Shown here one piece after another: positions 1 to 8,871 of a stretch of DNA of 64,000 bases. Source of the stretch: Pedobacter cryophilus (GTDB lineage: Bacteria; Bacteroidota; Bacteroidia; Sphingobacteriales; Sphingobacteriaceae). Numbering within the stretch: the stretch's first letter is position 1; every line of letters begins with the position of its first letter. The notes beneath the pieces were generated by a model. The model worked only from the letters and a program-made list of their open reading frames with translations, had not been told where the DNA came from and did no database searches. The stretch covers positions 62,001-126,000 of the forward strand of contig NZ_SWBP01000001.1 in assembly GCF_005116455.1 (NCBI RefSeq), read 5' to 3'. A program made the translations under genes and the position numbers.

Positions 1-498
1 AGCATACTTTTCACCCATGTTTGGAGGCAATTGCATGCCTTCCATTACCAGTTTTGCATCAGGGTATTTCTCTTTTACTTTATCTATAATAGCTTGTAAA
101 TTGGCGGTAGTTTCTTCAATTGCAATTCCTCTTAAGCCATCATTTGCACCCAATTCTAAAACAAAAATGCTTACTGGCTGCTTTAAAAGCCAATCTATTC
201 TACTTTTTCCTGCGGCAGATGTTTCGCCACTTAAGCCGCCATTAATTACTTTATAAGGAAGTTTTAAAGAATCTATTTTTTGCTGAATTAAAGCAGGATA
301 AGCTTCTGTTGGGTCTAAACCATAACCTGCGGTAAGGCTAGTTCCAAAAAAAAGGATGTTCTTTTTGGTTGCCACCGATGCGGTTTCATTTGATTTTGCT
401 TCTGCTTGTTTTTCCTCATTTTTTGGAGAAGTTTGGTTGGTACAAGCGGCAATTAAAACCATTAAAAATAAAAAGCTTACAAAAATAGGACGTAACAT
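1..498 (-). CDS. tesA: TesA-like arylesterase / lysophospholipase (SGNH hydrolase), 3' end outside window
   Basis: The minus-strand frame opens at ATG 498 and runs off the left edge, giving 166 residues. It begins with a lipoprotein-type signal (hydrophobic segment ending LIAAC, predicting lipidation at that Cys). The SGNH blocks follow in order: FGTSLTAGYG (block I, with GTS where most relatives have GDS), GGLSGETSAAG (block II) and GANDGL (block III). The block V Asp/His lies beyond the window. Family members hydrolyse acyl thioesters, aryl esters and lysophospholipids in the periplasm. The gene diverges from a ybbA-like ABC gene, the same arrangement as tesA/ybbA/ybbP in E. coli, which supports the call. 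The family is clear; the exact substrate is not. Confidence 0.85.
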   Translation of the reverse strand, partial: MLRPIFVSFLFLMVLIAACTNQTSPKNEEKQAEAKSNETASVATKKNILFFGTSLTAGYGLDPTEAYPALIQQKIDSLKLPYKVINGGLSGETSAAGKSRIDWLLKQPVSIFVLELGANDGLRGIAIEETTANLQAIIDKVKEKYPDAKLVMEGMQLPPNMGEKYA

Positions 499-611
499 AT
501 ACAGGAGTTATAAATCTAAAATAGCGATATCTTGTTAAACATATCAATAACGTTAAACAATGCGTTATTTTATCAGCAAATTGCATTAATATTTTAATAA
601 AAATCACCTTC

Positions 612-1328
612 ATGCATAAAAATCCTATTCTCGATATTCAAAACATTAACAAAATATACAAAAGTGCTGGCAAATCGCTTACCGTTTTACATCAAATAAA
701 TTTCTCTATTTCAAAAGGTTCAACCGTAGCCATTACAGGTCCATCCGGAAGTGGGAAAACTACTTTATTAGGTTTGTGTGCTGGTTTAGATCAACCAACA
801 TCTGGCGAAATTATACTCAACAGCCATCCATTAAGTGGTCGATCTGAGGATGAATTAGCTGCTATTCGTAACCAAAATATAGGCTTTATCTTTCAAAATT
901 TTCAGTTAATGCCCACGCTTACTGCTTTAGAAAATGTAATGGTCCCCATGGAATTAAGAGGCGAAAAAAATATCAGAAATTACGCCTTAGATTTATTAGA
1001 CAAAGTAGGATTAGCAGATAGAGCAGATCATTATCCTGTGCAACTATCTGGTGGCGAGCAGCAAAGAGTTTCTTTAGCCCGAGCTTTTTCTAATAAACCC
1101 GCCATTTTATTTGCCGATGAGCCTACCGGAAATTTAGATGGCGAAACCAGTGATAAAATTGAAAAATTACTTTTTGAACTCAACACCCAAGCTGGCACTA
1201 CCTTAGTTATAGTGACTCACGATATGGAATTGGCGGCCAAGACAGGCAGAATCATCAGGTTAAAAAGCGGAGAAATTTTATCTGATGAAGTTCAATCATC
1301 TGCAAAAGCAAGTCTATTAAATTCTTAG
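612..1328 (+). CDS. ABC transporter ATP-binding protein (YbbA/LolD type)
   Basis: This 238-residue protein has all marks of an ABC ATPase of the MacB/LolD/YbbA class: Walker A GPSGSGKTT near residue 45, the Q-loop, signature LSGGEQQR near 145, Walker B with ILFADEPTGNLD, and the H-loop VTHD near 200. It has no membrane segment, so it is the cytoplasmic engine for a partner permease. That partner is the FtsX-like gene beginning 14 nt downstream, certainly in the same transcript. ATPases of this class drive mechanotransmission or extraction of substrates from the inner membrane rather than import. The neighbouring tesA-like gene makes YbbA the best subfamily label. Confidence 0.9.
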   Translation: MHKNPILDIQNINKIYKSAGKSLTVLHQINFSISKGSTVAITGPSGSGKTTLLGLCAGLDQPTSGEIILNSHPLSGRSEDELAAIRNQNIGFIFQNFQLMPTLTALENVMVPMELRGEKNIRNYALDLLDKVGLADRADHYPVQLSGGEQQRVSLARAFSNKPAILFADEPTGNLDGETSDKIEKLLFELNTQAGTTLVIVTHDMELAAKTGRIIRLKSGEILSDEVQSSAKASLLNS

Positions 1329-1342
1329 CCCATACTTTGTTT

Positions 1343-3946
1343 ATGCCCCAAGAAAATCAATTGTTAAAGCAAAGTTCTGTATCATTTGGCTGGTTAGTAA
1401 AAATGGCTTGGCGAGATAGCCGAAAAAACCGTTCTCGCTTATTTCTCTTTATTTCTTCTATCATTTTAGGAATTGCGGCTTTGGTTGCGGTGTATTCTTT
1501 TAGAGATAATTTAACCCGAGATATTGATGACCAGGCTAAGATTTTGGCTGGTGCCGATTTAACTTTAGAGAGCAGAAAACCTGCCGATCAGAAAATGATT
1601 GACACCATGGGGATAGAACAATCTGCCGAAAGGAATTTTGCTTCTATGCTTTATTTTGTAAAAAGCGAAGCCAGCAGATTGGTTCAAATTAGAGCTTTAG
1701 AAGGCAATTATCCCTATTATGGAAACATAGAAACTACACCAACACAAGCAGCTAAAGATTTTAAAAAAGGCAGAAAAGCTTTAGTAGATAAAACCTTAAT
1801 GCTTCAATTTAATGCTAAAGTTGGAGATTCTATAAAAGTAGGCGCACTCAAATTTAAGATTGAAGGCATCTTAGATAAAGCCCCAAATCAAACTGGAATT
1901 TCGGCTTCTGTGGCTCCCATCGTTTACATTCCGCTACAATATTTACCACAAACAGGTTTAACTAAAATTGGCAGTCGTATTCAGTATAAATACTATATCA
2001 AATACAGTGATAAAACCAATGTAGATAAATTGGTAAAAGATTTGCAGCCGGTTTTTGAGAAACAAAACCTCGACTATGAGACCGTTTCCTCTAAAAAAGA
2101 AAATACTGGTCGTTCTTTTAGAGATGTAAACCGCTTTTTAGCTTTAGCAGGTTTTATTGCTTTGCTATTGGGTTGCATTGGCGTAGGTAGCGCCATTCAT
2201 GTTTACATTGGCGAAAAATTAAGTGCCATTGCAACGTTGCGGTGCTTGGGTTTAAAAGCCAAACAAGCTTTCTTTATTTATCTCATTCAAATTGTTTTTA
2301 TAGGATTGATAGGTGCCATTGCCGGTTCGGCTTTGGGTACCTTAATACAATTTGCATTGCCCGCCGTATTAAAAGATTTTATTCCGGTACAAATTACCAT
2401 GCAAATATCATGGATGGCCATATTACAGGGAGTAACACTCGGCATTATTATTTCTGTACTTTTTGCTTTACCCTCCTTATTGTCAGTTCGCCGAATTTCG
2501 CCGTTAAACGCCTTAAGAGCTTCTTTTGAAAGCCATAAAGAGACCGCAGACCCATTAAAATGGTTGGTTTATTTCTTCATTTTACTATTTGTTTTTGTAT
2601 TTACCTACTTGCAAATGAGCGGCTGGTTAGAAGCTTTGGTTTTTACCGGAAGTGTGGTTTTTGCTTTCTTATTACTCTTTGGAGTATCCAAATTATTGAT
2701 GTGGTTGGTAAAAAAAATCATTCCAAATTCTTTAAGTTATTTATGGCGACAAGGTTTTGCTAATTTATATCGCCCTAATAATCAAACCTTAATGCTTACG
2801 GTTTCCATTGGTTTATCAACGGCTTTTATTTGTACCCTATTTTTTGTTCAGGGAATTTTAATCAATCGGGTCACTTTATCATCGGGTGAAAACCAACCCA
2901 ATATGGTTTTATTTGATATCCAAAACAGTCAAAAAGACGCCATTGCAAATTTAGCCCGAAGCTATTCTTTACCGGTAATGAATCAAGTGCCTATTGTAAC
3001 GGTTAGAATTGAAGAAATTAACGGAAAAACTGCGGCCGATTTGGCTAAAGCTGATAGTTTATCATCGGCTAAGCCAAATAATAGAGAAACCAAAAGAGAA
3101 AATCAAAATGAGCCTTCTCAAAGAGCTTTTAGTGGCGAGTTGAGGGTAACTTTTCAAGATAGCTTAACCGATGCCGAAACGTTGGTAAAAGGTAAATGGA
3201 TTGGAGAAGTAAAAGCCCCAGAAAATATTGTTTACGTTTCTTTAGAGGAGAATTACGCCAATAGAATTAAAGTAGATGTTGGCGATAAAATCACTTTTAA
3301 CGTACAGGGAATGATGATTCCTACCATAGTTGGGAGTTTAAGAGAAGTAAACTGGAGCCGTATGCAAACCAACTTTAGGGTAGTTTTTCCAAAAGGAGTT
3401 TTAGAAGATGCCCCGCAGTTTAATGTATTGATGACAAAAGTCCCAAACAGCCAAATCTCGGCTAAATTTCAAGGCGCAGTGGTAAGAAGTTTCCCTAACG
3501 TATCTGTTATAGATTTAGACCTGATTCTTAAAGTTTTAGACGAATTACTCACCAAAATAGGATTTGTAATAAGATTTATGGCCGCTTTTAGCATGGCAAC
3601 CGGTTGGATAGTTTTAATATCTGCCGTAATTACCAGTAAAAGTCAGCGATTAAGAGAAAGCGTTTTATTACGCACACTGGGCGCCAGCAGAAAACAAATA
3701 TTAACCATTACCGCTTTAGAATACCTGTTTTTAGGTGCTTTAGCAGCCGGAGCCGGAATGATTTTAGCCCTTGGTGGAAGTTGGGCTTTAGCAGTATTTA
3801 GTTTCGAAAGCTCTTTTGCACCTCCGATTTTACCCATATTTATTTTGTTTATTTCTGTAGTGGCTTTGGTAGTATTTACCGGTGTTTTTAGTAGCCGCAA
3901 AGTATTAAATCAACCACCATTGGAGGTTTTAAGAAGAGACAGCTAA
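1343..3946 (+). CDS. FtsX-like ABC transporter permease (YbbP type)
   Basis: The product is a large polytopic permease of 867 residues from ATG 1343; a TTG at 1337 is in frame but less likely. Its layout is typical of YbbP: an N-terminal membrane helix after a basic segment (RDSRKNRSRLFLFISS), a large periplasmic domain, three FtsX-core helices near residues 260-400, a second pair of helices and periplasmic domain, and a C-terminal FtsX block ending in PPLEVLRRDS. The repeated 'SPLNALRA' and 'PPLEVLRR' tails close the two FtsX halves. It works with the ATPase 14 nt upstream. The substrate is unknown; relatives have been linked to hydrophobic compounds and lysophospholipids, consistent with the divergent esterase. 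Confidence 0.88.
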   Translation: MPQENQLLKQSSVSFGWLVKMAWRDSRKNRSRLFLFISSIILGIAALVAVYSFRDNLTRDIDDQAKILAGADLTLESRKPADQKMIDTMGIEQSAERNFASMLYFVKSEASRLVQIRALEGNYPYYGNIETTPTQAAKDFKKGRKALVDKTLMLQFNAKVGDSIKVGALKFKIEGILDKAPNQTGISASVAPIVYIPLQYLPQTGLTKIGSRIQYKYYIKYSDKTNVDKLVKDLQPVFEKQNLDYETVSSKKENTGRSFRDVNRFLALAGFIALLLGCIGVGSAIHVYIGEKLSAIATLRCLGLKAKQAFFIYLIQIVFIGLIGAIAGSALGTLIQFALPAVLKDFIPVQITMQISWMAILQGVTLGIIISVLFALPSLLSVRRISPLNALRASFESHKETADPLKWLVYFFILLFVFVFTYLQMSGWLEALVFTGSVVFAFLLLFGVSKLLMWLVKKIIPNSLSYLWRQGFANLYRPNNQTLMLTVSIGLSTAFICTLFFVQGILINRVTLSSGENQPNMVLFDIQNSQKDAIANLARSYSLPVMNQVPIVTVRIEEINGKTAADLAKADSLSSAKPNNRETKRENQNEPSQRAFSGELRVTFQDSLTDAETLVKGKWIGEVKAPENIVYVSLEENYANRIKVDVGDKITFNVQGMMIPTIVGSLREVNWSRMQTNFRVVFPKGVLEDAPQFNVLMTKVPNSQISAKFQGAVVRSFPNVSVIDLDLILKVLDELLTKIGFVIRFMAAFSMATGWIVLISAVITSKSQRLRESVLLRTLGASRKQILTITALEYLFLGALAAGAGMILALGGSWALAVFSFESSFAPPILPIFILFISVVALVVFTGVFSSRKVLNQPPLEVLRRDS

Positions 3947-3951
3947 CAGTA

Positions 3952-4090
3952 TCAGGACACAAGTATCAAGTAGCAAGATTACTGCCGTCAGCGGACTGTC
4001 GGACTGTCTAGACTAGAAAAAAGAAAAAGTATCGAGACTCAAGTAGCGAGTAGCAAGATTACTGCCGATTGCGGACAGCGGACTCCCGAC
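3952..4090. repeat. Two degenerate direct repeats between ybbP-like and trhO genes
   Basis: Two copies of a short sequence follow each other: AGTAGCAAGATTACTGCCG near 3969-3987 and again near 4049-4067. Each is followed by a variant of GCGGACTG or GCGGACAGCGGACT. It is a low-complexity intergenic repeat with no coding potential, between convergent genes. No strong terminator hairpin is obvious in it. Confidence 0.55.
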
Positions 4091-4096
4091 TTCAAA

Positions 4097-5041
4097 CTAC
4101 GAACTCAAAACTTTAGGCTTAACTGGCTGCGGTATTTTTACATAATAACCCGTTCCATCATAAGGGCGAATTCTTGGGTGGGTTTTACAAGCCGCACAGC
4201 AAGCACCATTCAATTCCCAACCGCAAGCATCGCATTGCGTAAAATGCTTATTGCATTCGGGATTGGCACAATTAATCATTTTAGTGGTGGTAGTACCGCA
4301 ATTGCCACAGGCAGAAATTACAACAGGGTTTACCGTATTTACATCAACCGACAGTCGGTTATCAAAAACATAACATTTGCCTTCAAAATCCTTTCCTCCG
4401 GCTTCTTTTCCGTATTTAATAATGCCTCCATGTAGCTGGTAAACATCTTTAAACCCTTCTTTTAACAACAAGGCCGAAGCTTTTTCGCATTTAATGCCAC
4501 CAGTACAATAAGTCAGCACTTTTTTGTCTTTGTATTGCGCCAAATCATTAATCATTGACGGAAAATCTCTAAAATTATCAATGTCTAAAGTCACCGCATT
4601 TTTAAATTTCCCCATGTTATGCTCATAATTAGACCGTACATCTAAAATAATCACATCATCACGGTCAATCATTTCGGCAAACTCCGCAGGCTCTAAATGC
4701 TTACCAGTTTCTTTGGTAGGGTCTATATATGAAGGGTCTTTTAAGCCCGAATAAACAATTTCTGACTTATAACGACAATGAATTTTAATAAACGAAGGCT
4801 TATCCACCTCATCAATTTTAAACTCAGTGGCGTTAAATCTGCCATCCGCATAAATATAATCCATGTAAGCCTTGCAAGCTTCGGTAGTACCAGAAACGGT
4901 TCCGTTTATTCCCTCATCGGCAATAATAATCCGGCCGGTTAAACCTAAAGATTTACAAAATTTTAAATGTGCTGCGGTGTACTGCTCCCCATCCTTGATG
5001 TGGCTATAGCAGTAATATAGAAGTGTTTGAAAAGTTCTCAT
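4097..5041 (-). CDS. trhO: Rhodanese-domain tRNA uridine hydroxylase (TrhO/YceA family)
   Basis: The product has 314 residues, the usual length for TrhO. The N-terminal acylphosphatase-like domain carries the family motif IIADEGINGTVSG near residue 40. The central rhodanese domain has the active-site loop CTGGIKCEKASALL near 180. The C-terminus is Cys-rich (CGNC, then CDACGWELNGACCAAC), a probable zinc-binding segment found in many members. TrhO enzymes oxygen-dependently hydroxylate uridine 34 in tRNA wobble positions (ho5U). It is a single gene convergent with the ybbP-like gene and would act in the cytoplasm. The family assignment is secure. Confidence 0.92.
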   Translation of the reverse strand: MRTFQTLLYYCYSHIKDGEQYTAAHLKFCKSLGLTGRIIIADEGINGTVSGTTEACKAYMDYIYADGRFNATEFKIDEVDKPSFIKIHCRYKSEIVYSGLKDPSYIDPTKETGKHLEPAEFAEMIDRDDVIILDVRSNYEHNMGKFKNAVTLDIDNFRDFPSMINDLAQYKDKKVLTYCTGGIKCEKASALLLKEGFKDVYQLHGGIIKYGKEAGGKDFEGKCYVFDNRLSVDVNTVNPVVISACGNCGTTTTKMINCANPECNKHFTQCDACGWELNGACCAACKTHPRIRPYDGTGYYVKIPQPVKPKVLSS

Positions 5042-5269
5042 ATTTCATTGATACTGCTGTAAACAGTGTTAAATGAGCTGCAAATATAGAAAAATTTATT
5101 TTTTGAAAAGCAAGGCTTGTGGTTCTTGGGTTAAGGTAGTCTGGCTGTCCTTACAAGTCCTCATTCGTACCTCATTCCGGGCTTTTCATCCCATCCAGTT
5201 TATTTTACTTGGGCTTTTGCAAGTAATTTGGGGTTCGCTTTATGGGAATGCAAACCGAGGAAAAAGAAT

Positions 5270-5390
5270 ACGTAGGGATAATCCTCGGGTTATCCTTTAA
5301 AACATTGATTTTGCCTTTCATAAACGGATAATCCGAGGATTATCCCTACAACCGAAATCCTAAAAATCAATAAATCAAGTATTTTTAATC
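5270..5390. repeat. RAYT-associated repeat, copy A (inverted GGATAATCC palindromes)
   Basis: GTAGGGATAATCCTCGG at 5272-5288 has its exact reverse complement at 5333-5349, and each arm contains an internal GGATAATCC/GGTTATCC palindrome. The right edge continues into an ACCGAAATC and AAGTATTTTTAA tail. The same left arm, spacer style and tail recur at 7065-7196 directly in front of the transposase gene, so this is a stand-alone member of that repeat family. The rest of the 5042-5466 gap holds only AT-rich DNA. Confidence 0.7.
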
Positions 5391-5391
5391 T

Positions 5392-5399
5392 TAAATTTG
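5392..5399 (+). promoter_or_regulatory. Possible Bacteroidota -7 box for the amidohydrolase gene
   Basis: TAAATTTG matches the Bacteroidota -7 consensus TAnnTTTG and lies about 68 nt before the chosen start codon. No TTTG is found at the ideal 19-nt spacing upstream, so support is weak. The overlap with the end of the repeat suggests the repeat brought part of the promoter context. Confidence 0.3.
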
Positions 5400-5466
5400 A
5401 TCTAAAATTATACAAACTTAGATTTAAGAGTTGTTAATTTCCAATTCTATATTTTATTTTAAAAAA

Positions 5467-6867
5467 ATGAAGAAAAACCTATTCCTATTGATCAGCTTAT
5501 CCATTTTACTGGGCTCTTGGGCAGTTCCTCAAAAAGAAAAATATGATTTACTCATTCTAAACGCCAAAATAATTGACGTTGAAAAGGGAACGGTTTCAAC
5601 CAGTAGTTTCATTGCTATTACAAAAGATACCATTCGTTTAGTTGGCGATATGACTAAACTAAAAGGAATAAAAGCCATAGAAACCTTAGATGCTAAAAAC
5701 AAGTTTGTGATGCCTGCTTTATGGGATAATCATGTCCATTTTAGAGGCGGTGAAGCTTTAATACAAGAGAATAAAAACTTGCTTCCTTTATTTTTAGCTT
5801 TTGGTATAACAACTGTAAGAGAAGCCGGTGGAGACATCACTCCGCAGGTAATGCAATGGCGTAATCAAATAAAAGCTGGAGAATTAGTTGGACCAACTAT
5901 TTTTACATCAGGACCAAAATTAGATGGAAGCAAACCATCTTGGGCGGGTTCTATTAAAGTAGAAAACGAAAAAGATATAGAAAAAGCACTCGACTCGCTA
6001 CAATCTATAGGAGTAGATTTTGTAAAAATGTATGATGGAAATTTAAGCAAAGAAGCATTTTATGGCATTATCAAAGCGGCAGAAAAACGAGGATTAAAAA
6101 CTACTGGCCACATGCCTTTATCAGCTGATATTTTAGAGGGAATAAATTATGGTTTAGACGGTACAGAGCATTTATACTACATTTTAAAAGCAAGTTCTCC
6201 AAAAGCAGATAGTTTAACAAAATTAAATTTAGGTTATGGTATGATGGGGACTTTGGTAGAAACTTTTGACGCTGAACTGGCGCAAAAAGTTTATCAAAAA
6301 ATGGCGCAAAAAAACGTATTTGTTACTCCTACTATTTACATTGGGCAGGTTTTAGCCAATATTTTAAAAACAGATCACAGCAAAGATGCCTTATTGCCTT
6401 ACATAGGCAATGGAATTATTAAAAGTTACCAAGGCAGAATTGATGGAGCAAAAAGAGCCAGCGCTAATGGCGGATTCTTACAAACTAAAACAGAAAAGAT
6501 TTTCTCAGAAATGGTAAAACCCATGTATAAAGCTGGCGTAAATATTTTGGCCGGCTCTGATTGTGGCTCAAATAACTCTTTCGTTTATCCTGGAGAATCT
6601 TTGCATCAAGAATTAATACATTTAGTACGAGTAGGTTTAACTCCACAAGAAGCGTTAAAAACATCTATTATTAATGGCCCTAAATTTTTTAACAAAGGAA
6701 AAATTTATGGTAGTGTGAGCAAAGGAAAAATTAGCGATCTACTTATTTTAGATCAAAATCCCTTAGTTGCGATTCAAAATATTAAAACTATAAATGGGGT
6801 AGTTTTAAGAGGAAAAGTATATCCTAAAAGTGTATTAAATAAAATGATGGAAGCAGTAAAAAAATAA
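5467..6867 (+). CDS. Secreted amidohydrolase (imidazolonepropionase-like)
   Basis: ATG 5467 is chosen over an in-frame TTG at 5431 because it starts a clean signal peptide (KKNLFLLISLSILLGSWA). The mature protein is a metal-dependent amidohydrolase. The first metal motif is NHVHF near residue 90, followed by TGHMPL and GTEHLYY in the middle, GSDCGS near 360 (the conserved Asp of the TIM barrel), and the C-terminal beta-sandwich return KGKISDLLILDQNPL. Relatives in this branch hydrolyse cyclic amides, dipeptides or organophosphate-like compounds, and the substrate cannot be deduced. It appears to be a single-gene unit flanked on both sides by RAYT-family repeats. It probably acts in the periplasm. 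Confidence 0.85.
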   Translation: MKKNLFLLISLSILLGSWAVPQKEKYDLLILNAKIIDVEKGTVSTSSFIAITKDTIRLVGDMTKLKGIKAIETLDAKNKFVMPALWDNHVHFRGGEALIQENKNLLPLFLAFGITTVREAGGDITPQVMQWRNQIKAGELVGPTIFTSGPKLDGSKPSWAGSIKVENEKDIEKALDSLQSIGVDFVKMYDGNLSKEAFYGIIKAAEKRGLKTTGHMPLSADILEGINYGLDGTEHLYYILKASSPKADSLTKLNLGYGMMGTLVETFDAELAQKVYQKMAQKNVFVTPTIYIGQVLANILKTDHSKDALLPYIGNGIIKSYQGRIDGAKRASANGGFLQTKTEKIFSEMVKPMYKAGVNILAGSDCGSNNSFVYPGESLHQELIHLVRVGLTPQEALKTSIINGPKFFNKGKIYGSVSKGKISDLLILDQNPLVAIQNIKTINGVVLRGKVYPKSVLNKMMEAVKK

Positions 6868-7064
6868 ATACTAAGCCAAAATAAAAAGTTTTGTTATAAT
6901 CTGTCCGCTCAGCGTCACAAAGAATTCAATAATAAAAAGTGTTTCTAATTCGCTTAGCATTTCAAATTCGCAATTATATTACTGTTTTTAGAATATGGAA
7001 GCGTTAGAAAACAAGAAGAATGAAGTACTAGCGTCTCTACGGATCCATAATTTATTTTCAAAAT

Positions 7065-7196
7065 ACGTAGGGATAATCCTCGAGTTATCCTGTAAAATCA
7101 TCATTAATTGAACTTTTCAAAAACGGATAATCTATAACCTCGGTCTGTGTCCCCACAGACCGAAATCAATAAAACAATAAAAATCCAGTATTTTTA
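7065..7196. repeat. RAYT-associated repeat, copy B, in front of the transposase
   Basis: The segment opens with CGTAGGGATAATCCTCGAG (7066-7084), matching copy A at 5271. It has the same AAACGGATAAT middle and ends in ACCGAAATC and CAGTATTTTTAAA next to the transposase start at 7201. The middle part is replaced here by the CGGTCTGTG palindrome at 7141-7162. I see nothing else in the gene-free interval 6868-7064 beyond AT-rich sequence. Confidence 0.7.
7141..7162. repeat. REP palindrome, left flank of RAYT
   Basis: CGGTCTGTG, a 4-nt TCCC loop and CACAGACCG form a perfect 9-bp hairpin. The same hairpin with inverted flanks (CCTCGG outside, CGAAAT inside) sits at 7757-7778 beyond the transposase. 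This is the paired REP arrangement expected around a RAYT gene. Confidence 0.8.
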
Positions 7197-7200
7197 AATA

Positions 7201-7753
7201 TGGATATTTTTAAACAACAACGAAACTCTACCATATTGCTTAATGAAGTATATTTTTGGACGGACACTATAAAAGACTGGAAAAATATTTTAATAGATGA
7301 TGACATCAAATTAATCATCATCAACTCTTTAAAAGAGTTAGTTAATAGGGATAAAATGTAGTCTATGCTTTTGTAATCATGCCAAATCATATCCATTTAA
7401 TTTGGGAGATGAAATCTTTAAATGGAAAGGAAATGCCTCATGCTAGTTTCAATAAATTTACAGCACATCAATTCCAGAAAAAACTTAGGTTAAACAATAT
7501 GGAAATGTTGGAGCAATTTAAAGTTGATGATTTAGAGAGAAAATATAGATTTTGGCAGAGAGATCCATTGGCCGTATTAATTGATTCCCCCGAAAAAGCA
7601 TTCCAAAAAATAGATTATATTCATTACAATCCTTTACAAGAAAAATGGAAATTAGTAGAAGAAGCAGAAAATTATCATTGGTCGTCAGCCAAATTTCATG
7701 AAACTGGGGAAGATAACTTTGGTTTTTTAACCCCTATTTCAAATGTATTTTAG
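7201..7753 (+). pseudogene. REP-associated tyrosine transposase (RAYT, Y1_Tnp), frameshifted
   Basis: The first 52 codons from ATG 7201 encode a RAYT-like N-terminus (NSTILLNEVYFWTDTIKDW) and end at TAG 7354-7356. The downstream frame reads VYAFVIMPNHIHLIW and carries the HUH motif HIH. It continues to YIHYNPLQEKW, where the catalytic Tyr of the Y1 family is expected, and stops at 7753. Adding one base near 7350-7355 would join the frames as DKIVVYAFVIMPNHIH, so a single-base deletion most likely broke the gene. The downstream half could restart at ATG 7379 but would lack the N-terminal strand of the HUH fold. Family members nick REP hairpins, and such hairpins lie on both sides of it. Confidence 0.82.
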
Positions 7754-7756
7754 TTT

Positions 7757-7778
7757 CGGTCTGTGAGGACACAGACCG
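7757..7778. repeat. REP palindrome, right flank of RAYT
   Basis: CGGTCTGTG, loop AGGA and CACAGACCG make a perfect 9-bp hairpin four bases after the transposase stop codon. Its outer bases are the reverse complement of those around 7141-7162, so the two hairpins form an inverted pair enclosing the gene. Confidence 0.8.
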
Positions 7779-7900
7779 AGGATATACTTTTTTACTCCCC
7801 AGAACATATCATCAATTTATTTGATAGAAATCATCAAACCACCAAGCCAAATTTTGTAATTTTAGTGAAGAATCAATGACTCCCTAATCGTAAAAATAAA

Positions 7901-8326
7901 ATGGAAGTAAAAGAAAGAGAATGGATTACTGTTGATACGACTATCAACTCACCAATTGAAAAGGTTTGGGACTTATGGACAAGTCCAGAACATATTATTC
8001 ACTGGAACAATGCCTCTGATGATTGGCATACCCCAAAAGCAGAAAATGATTTAAAGGTGGGTGGAAAATTTGTTTTTAAGATGGAAGCTAAAAACGGCTC
8101 TTTTGGTTTTGAATTTGAAGGCGTTTACACAGAAGTAAAACCCAACGAACTGATAGCCTACAAAATGGGTGATGGCAGAAATGCAAAAATCAAGTTCACA
8201 AGCGATGCCGATAAAACCAAAATAATAGAAACATTTGAAGCCGAAGACATCAACACCATTGATTTACAGCGTAACGGCTGGCAAGCTATTTTAAATAATT
8301 TTAAAAAATATGTAGAAGCCAATTAG
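7901..8326 (+). CDS. SRPBCC (AHSA1/polyketide-cyclase-like) domain protein
   Basis: The product has 141 residues and is a single START-like domain. It begins with the characteristic VDTTINSPIEKVWDLWTSPEH near residue 10, followed by the HWNNASDDWHTPKAENDLKVGGKF segment typical of the AHSA1 group, and ends in the long helix NGWQAILNNFKKYVEAN that closes the hydrophobic cavity. There is no signal peptide. Family members bind hydrophobic ligands, and many are annotated only as activator-of-Hsp90-like proteins; no specific role can be given. It is followed after 22 nt by a VOC-fold gene on the same strand, so the three small genes 7901-9252 may be co-transcribed. Confidence 0.85.
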   Translation: MEVKEREWITVDTTINSPIEKVWDLWTSPEHIIHWNNASDDWHTPKAENDLKVGGKFVFKMEAKNGSFGFEFEGVYTEVKPNELIAYKMGDGRNAKIKFTSDADKTKIIETFEAEDINTIDLQRNGWQAILNNFKKYVEAN

Positions 8327-8348
8327 CTCACTATTTAGATTAATCCAG

Positions 8349-8825
8349 ATGACCAATCATAAAATAACACCCTGTTTATGGTTTGACGGCCAAGCCGAAG
8401 AAGCTGCAAATTTTTACACTTCTATTTTCAAAGATTCAAAAATAGGAACCATCAGTCGTTACGGAAAAGAAGGCTTTGAAATTCATGGGCAAAAAGAAGG
8501 GACAGTACTTACTGTAGAATTTCAAATTAACGGACAACCTTTTACAGCTTTAAACGGTGGACCAGTTTTTAAATTTAATGAAGCTGTTTCTTTTCAAGTG
8601 TTTTGTGATACGCAAGAAGAAATTGATTCATATTGGAGTAAACTCACCGCCGATGGAGGAGAAGAAAGTCAATGTGGCTGGCTTAAAGATAAGTTTGGTG
8701 TTTCTTGGCAAGTATCGCCTAACATTATTTCAGAATTAATGAGCGACCCCTCAAAATCAGAAAGAGTGATGAAGGTACTTCTTCTAATGAAAAAAATCGA
8801 CATAGAAATACTAATACTGGCGTAA
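8349..8825 (+). CDS. PhnB/YjdN-like VOC-fold protein
   Basis: The 158-residue product matches the VOC subgroup often mislabelled 3-demethylubiquinone-9 3-methyltransferase. It opens with KITPCLWFDGQAEEAANFYTSIF, has ALNGGPVFKFNEAVSFQVFCDTQEEID in the middle and WLKDKFGVSWQVSPNIISELMSDP towards the end. It has no SAM-binding motif, so methyltransferase activity is not supported. The fold is a paired beta-alpha-beta-beta-beta module that usually binds a metal or small molecule. The last residues (KKIDIEILILA) fit the family's usual ending. It lies 22 nt after the SRPBCC gene. Confidence 0.85.
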   Translation: MTNHKITPCLWFDGQAEEAANFYTSIFKDSKIGTISRYGKEGFEIHGQKEGTVLTVEFQINGQPFTALNGGPVFKFNEAVSFQVFCDTQEEIDSYWSKLTADGGEESQCGWLKDKFGVSWQVSPNIISELMSDPSKSERVMKVLLLMKKIDIEILILA

Positions 8826-8871
8826 TCACATTCATAAATTTAATTTATTTAAACCTATAAGAACAAAGAAC

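Noticed and set aside
17-256. Plus-strand reading frame at the left edge
   Set aside because: It lies opposite the tesA-like gene, whose motifs are clear on the minus strand.
8349-8825. 3-demethylubiquinone-9 3-methyltransferase activity
   Set aside because: The protein is a VOC-fold PhnB-like protein without a SAM-binding motif; the label is a common misannotation.
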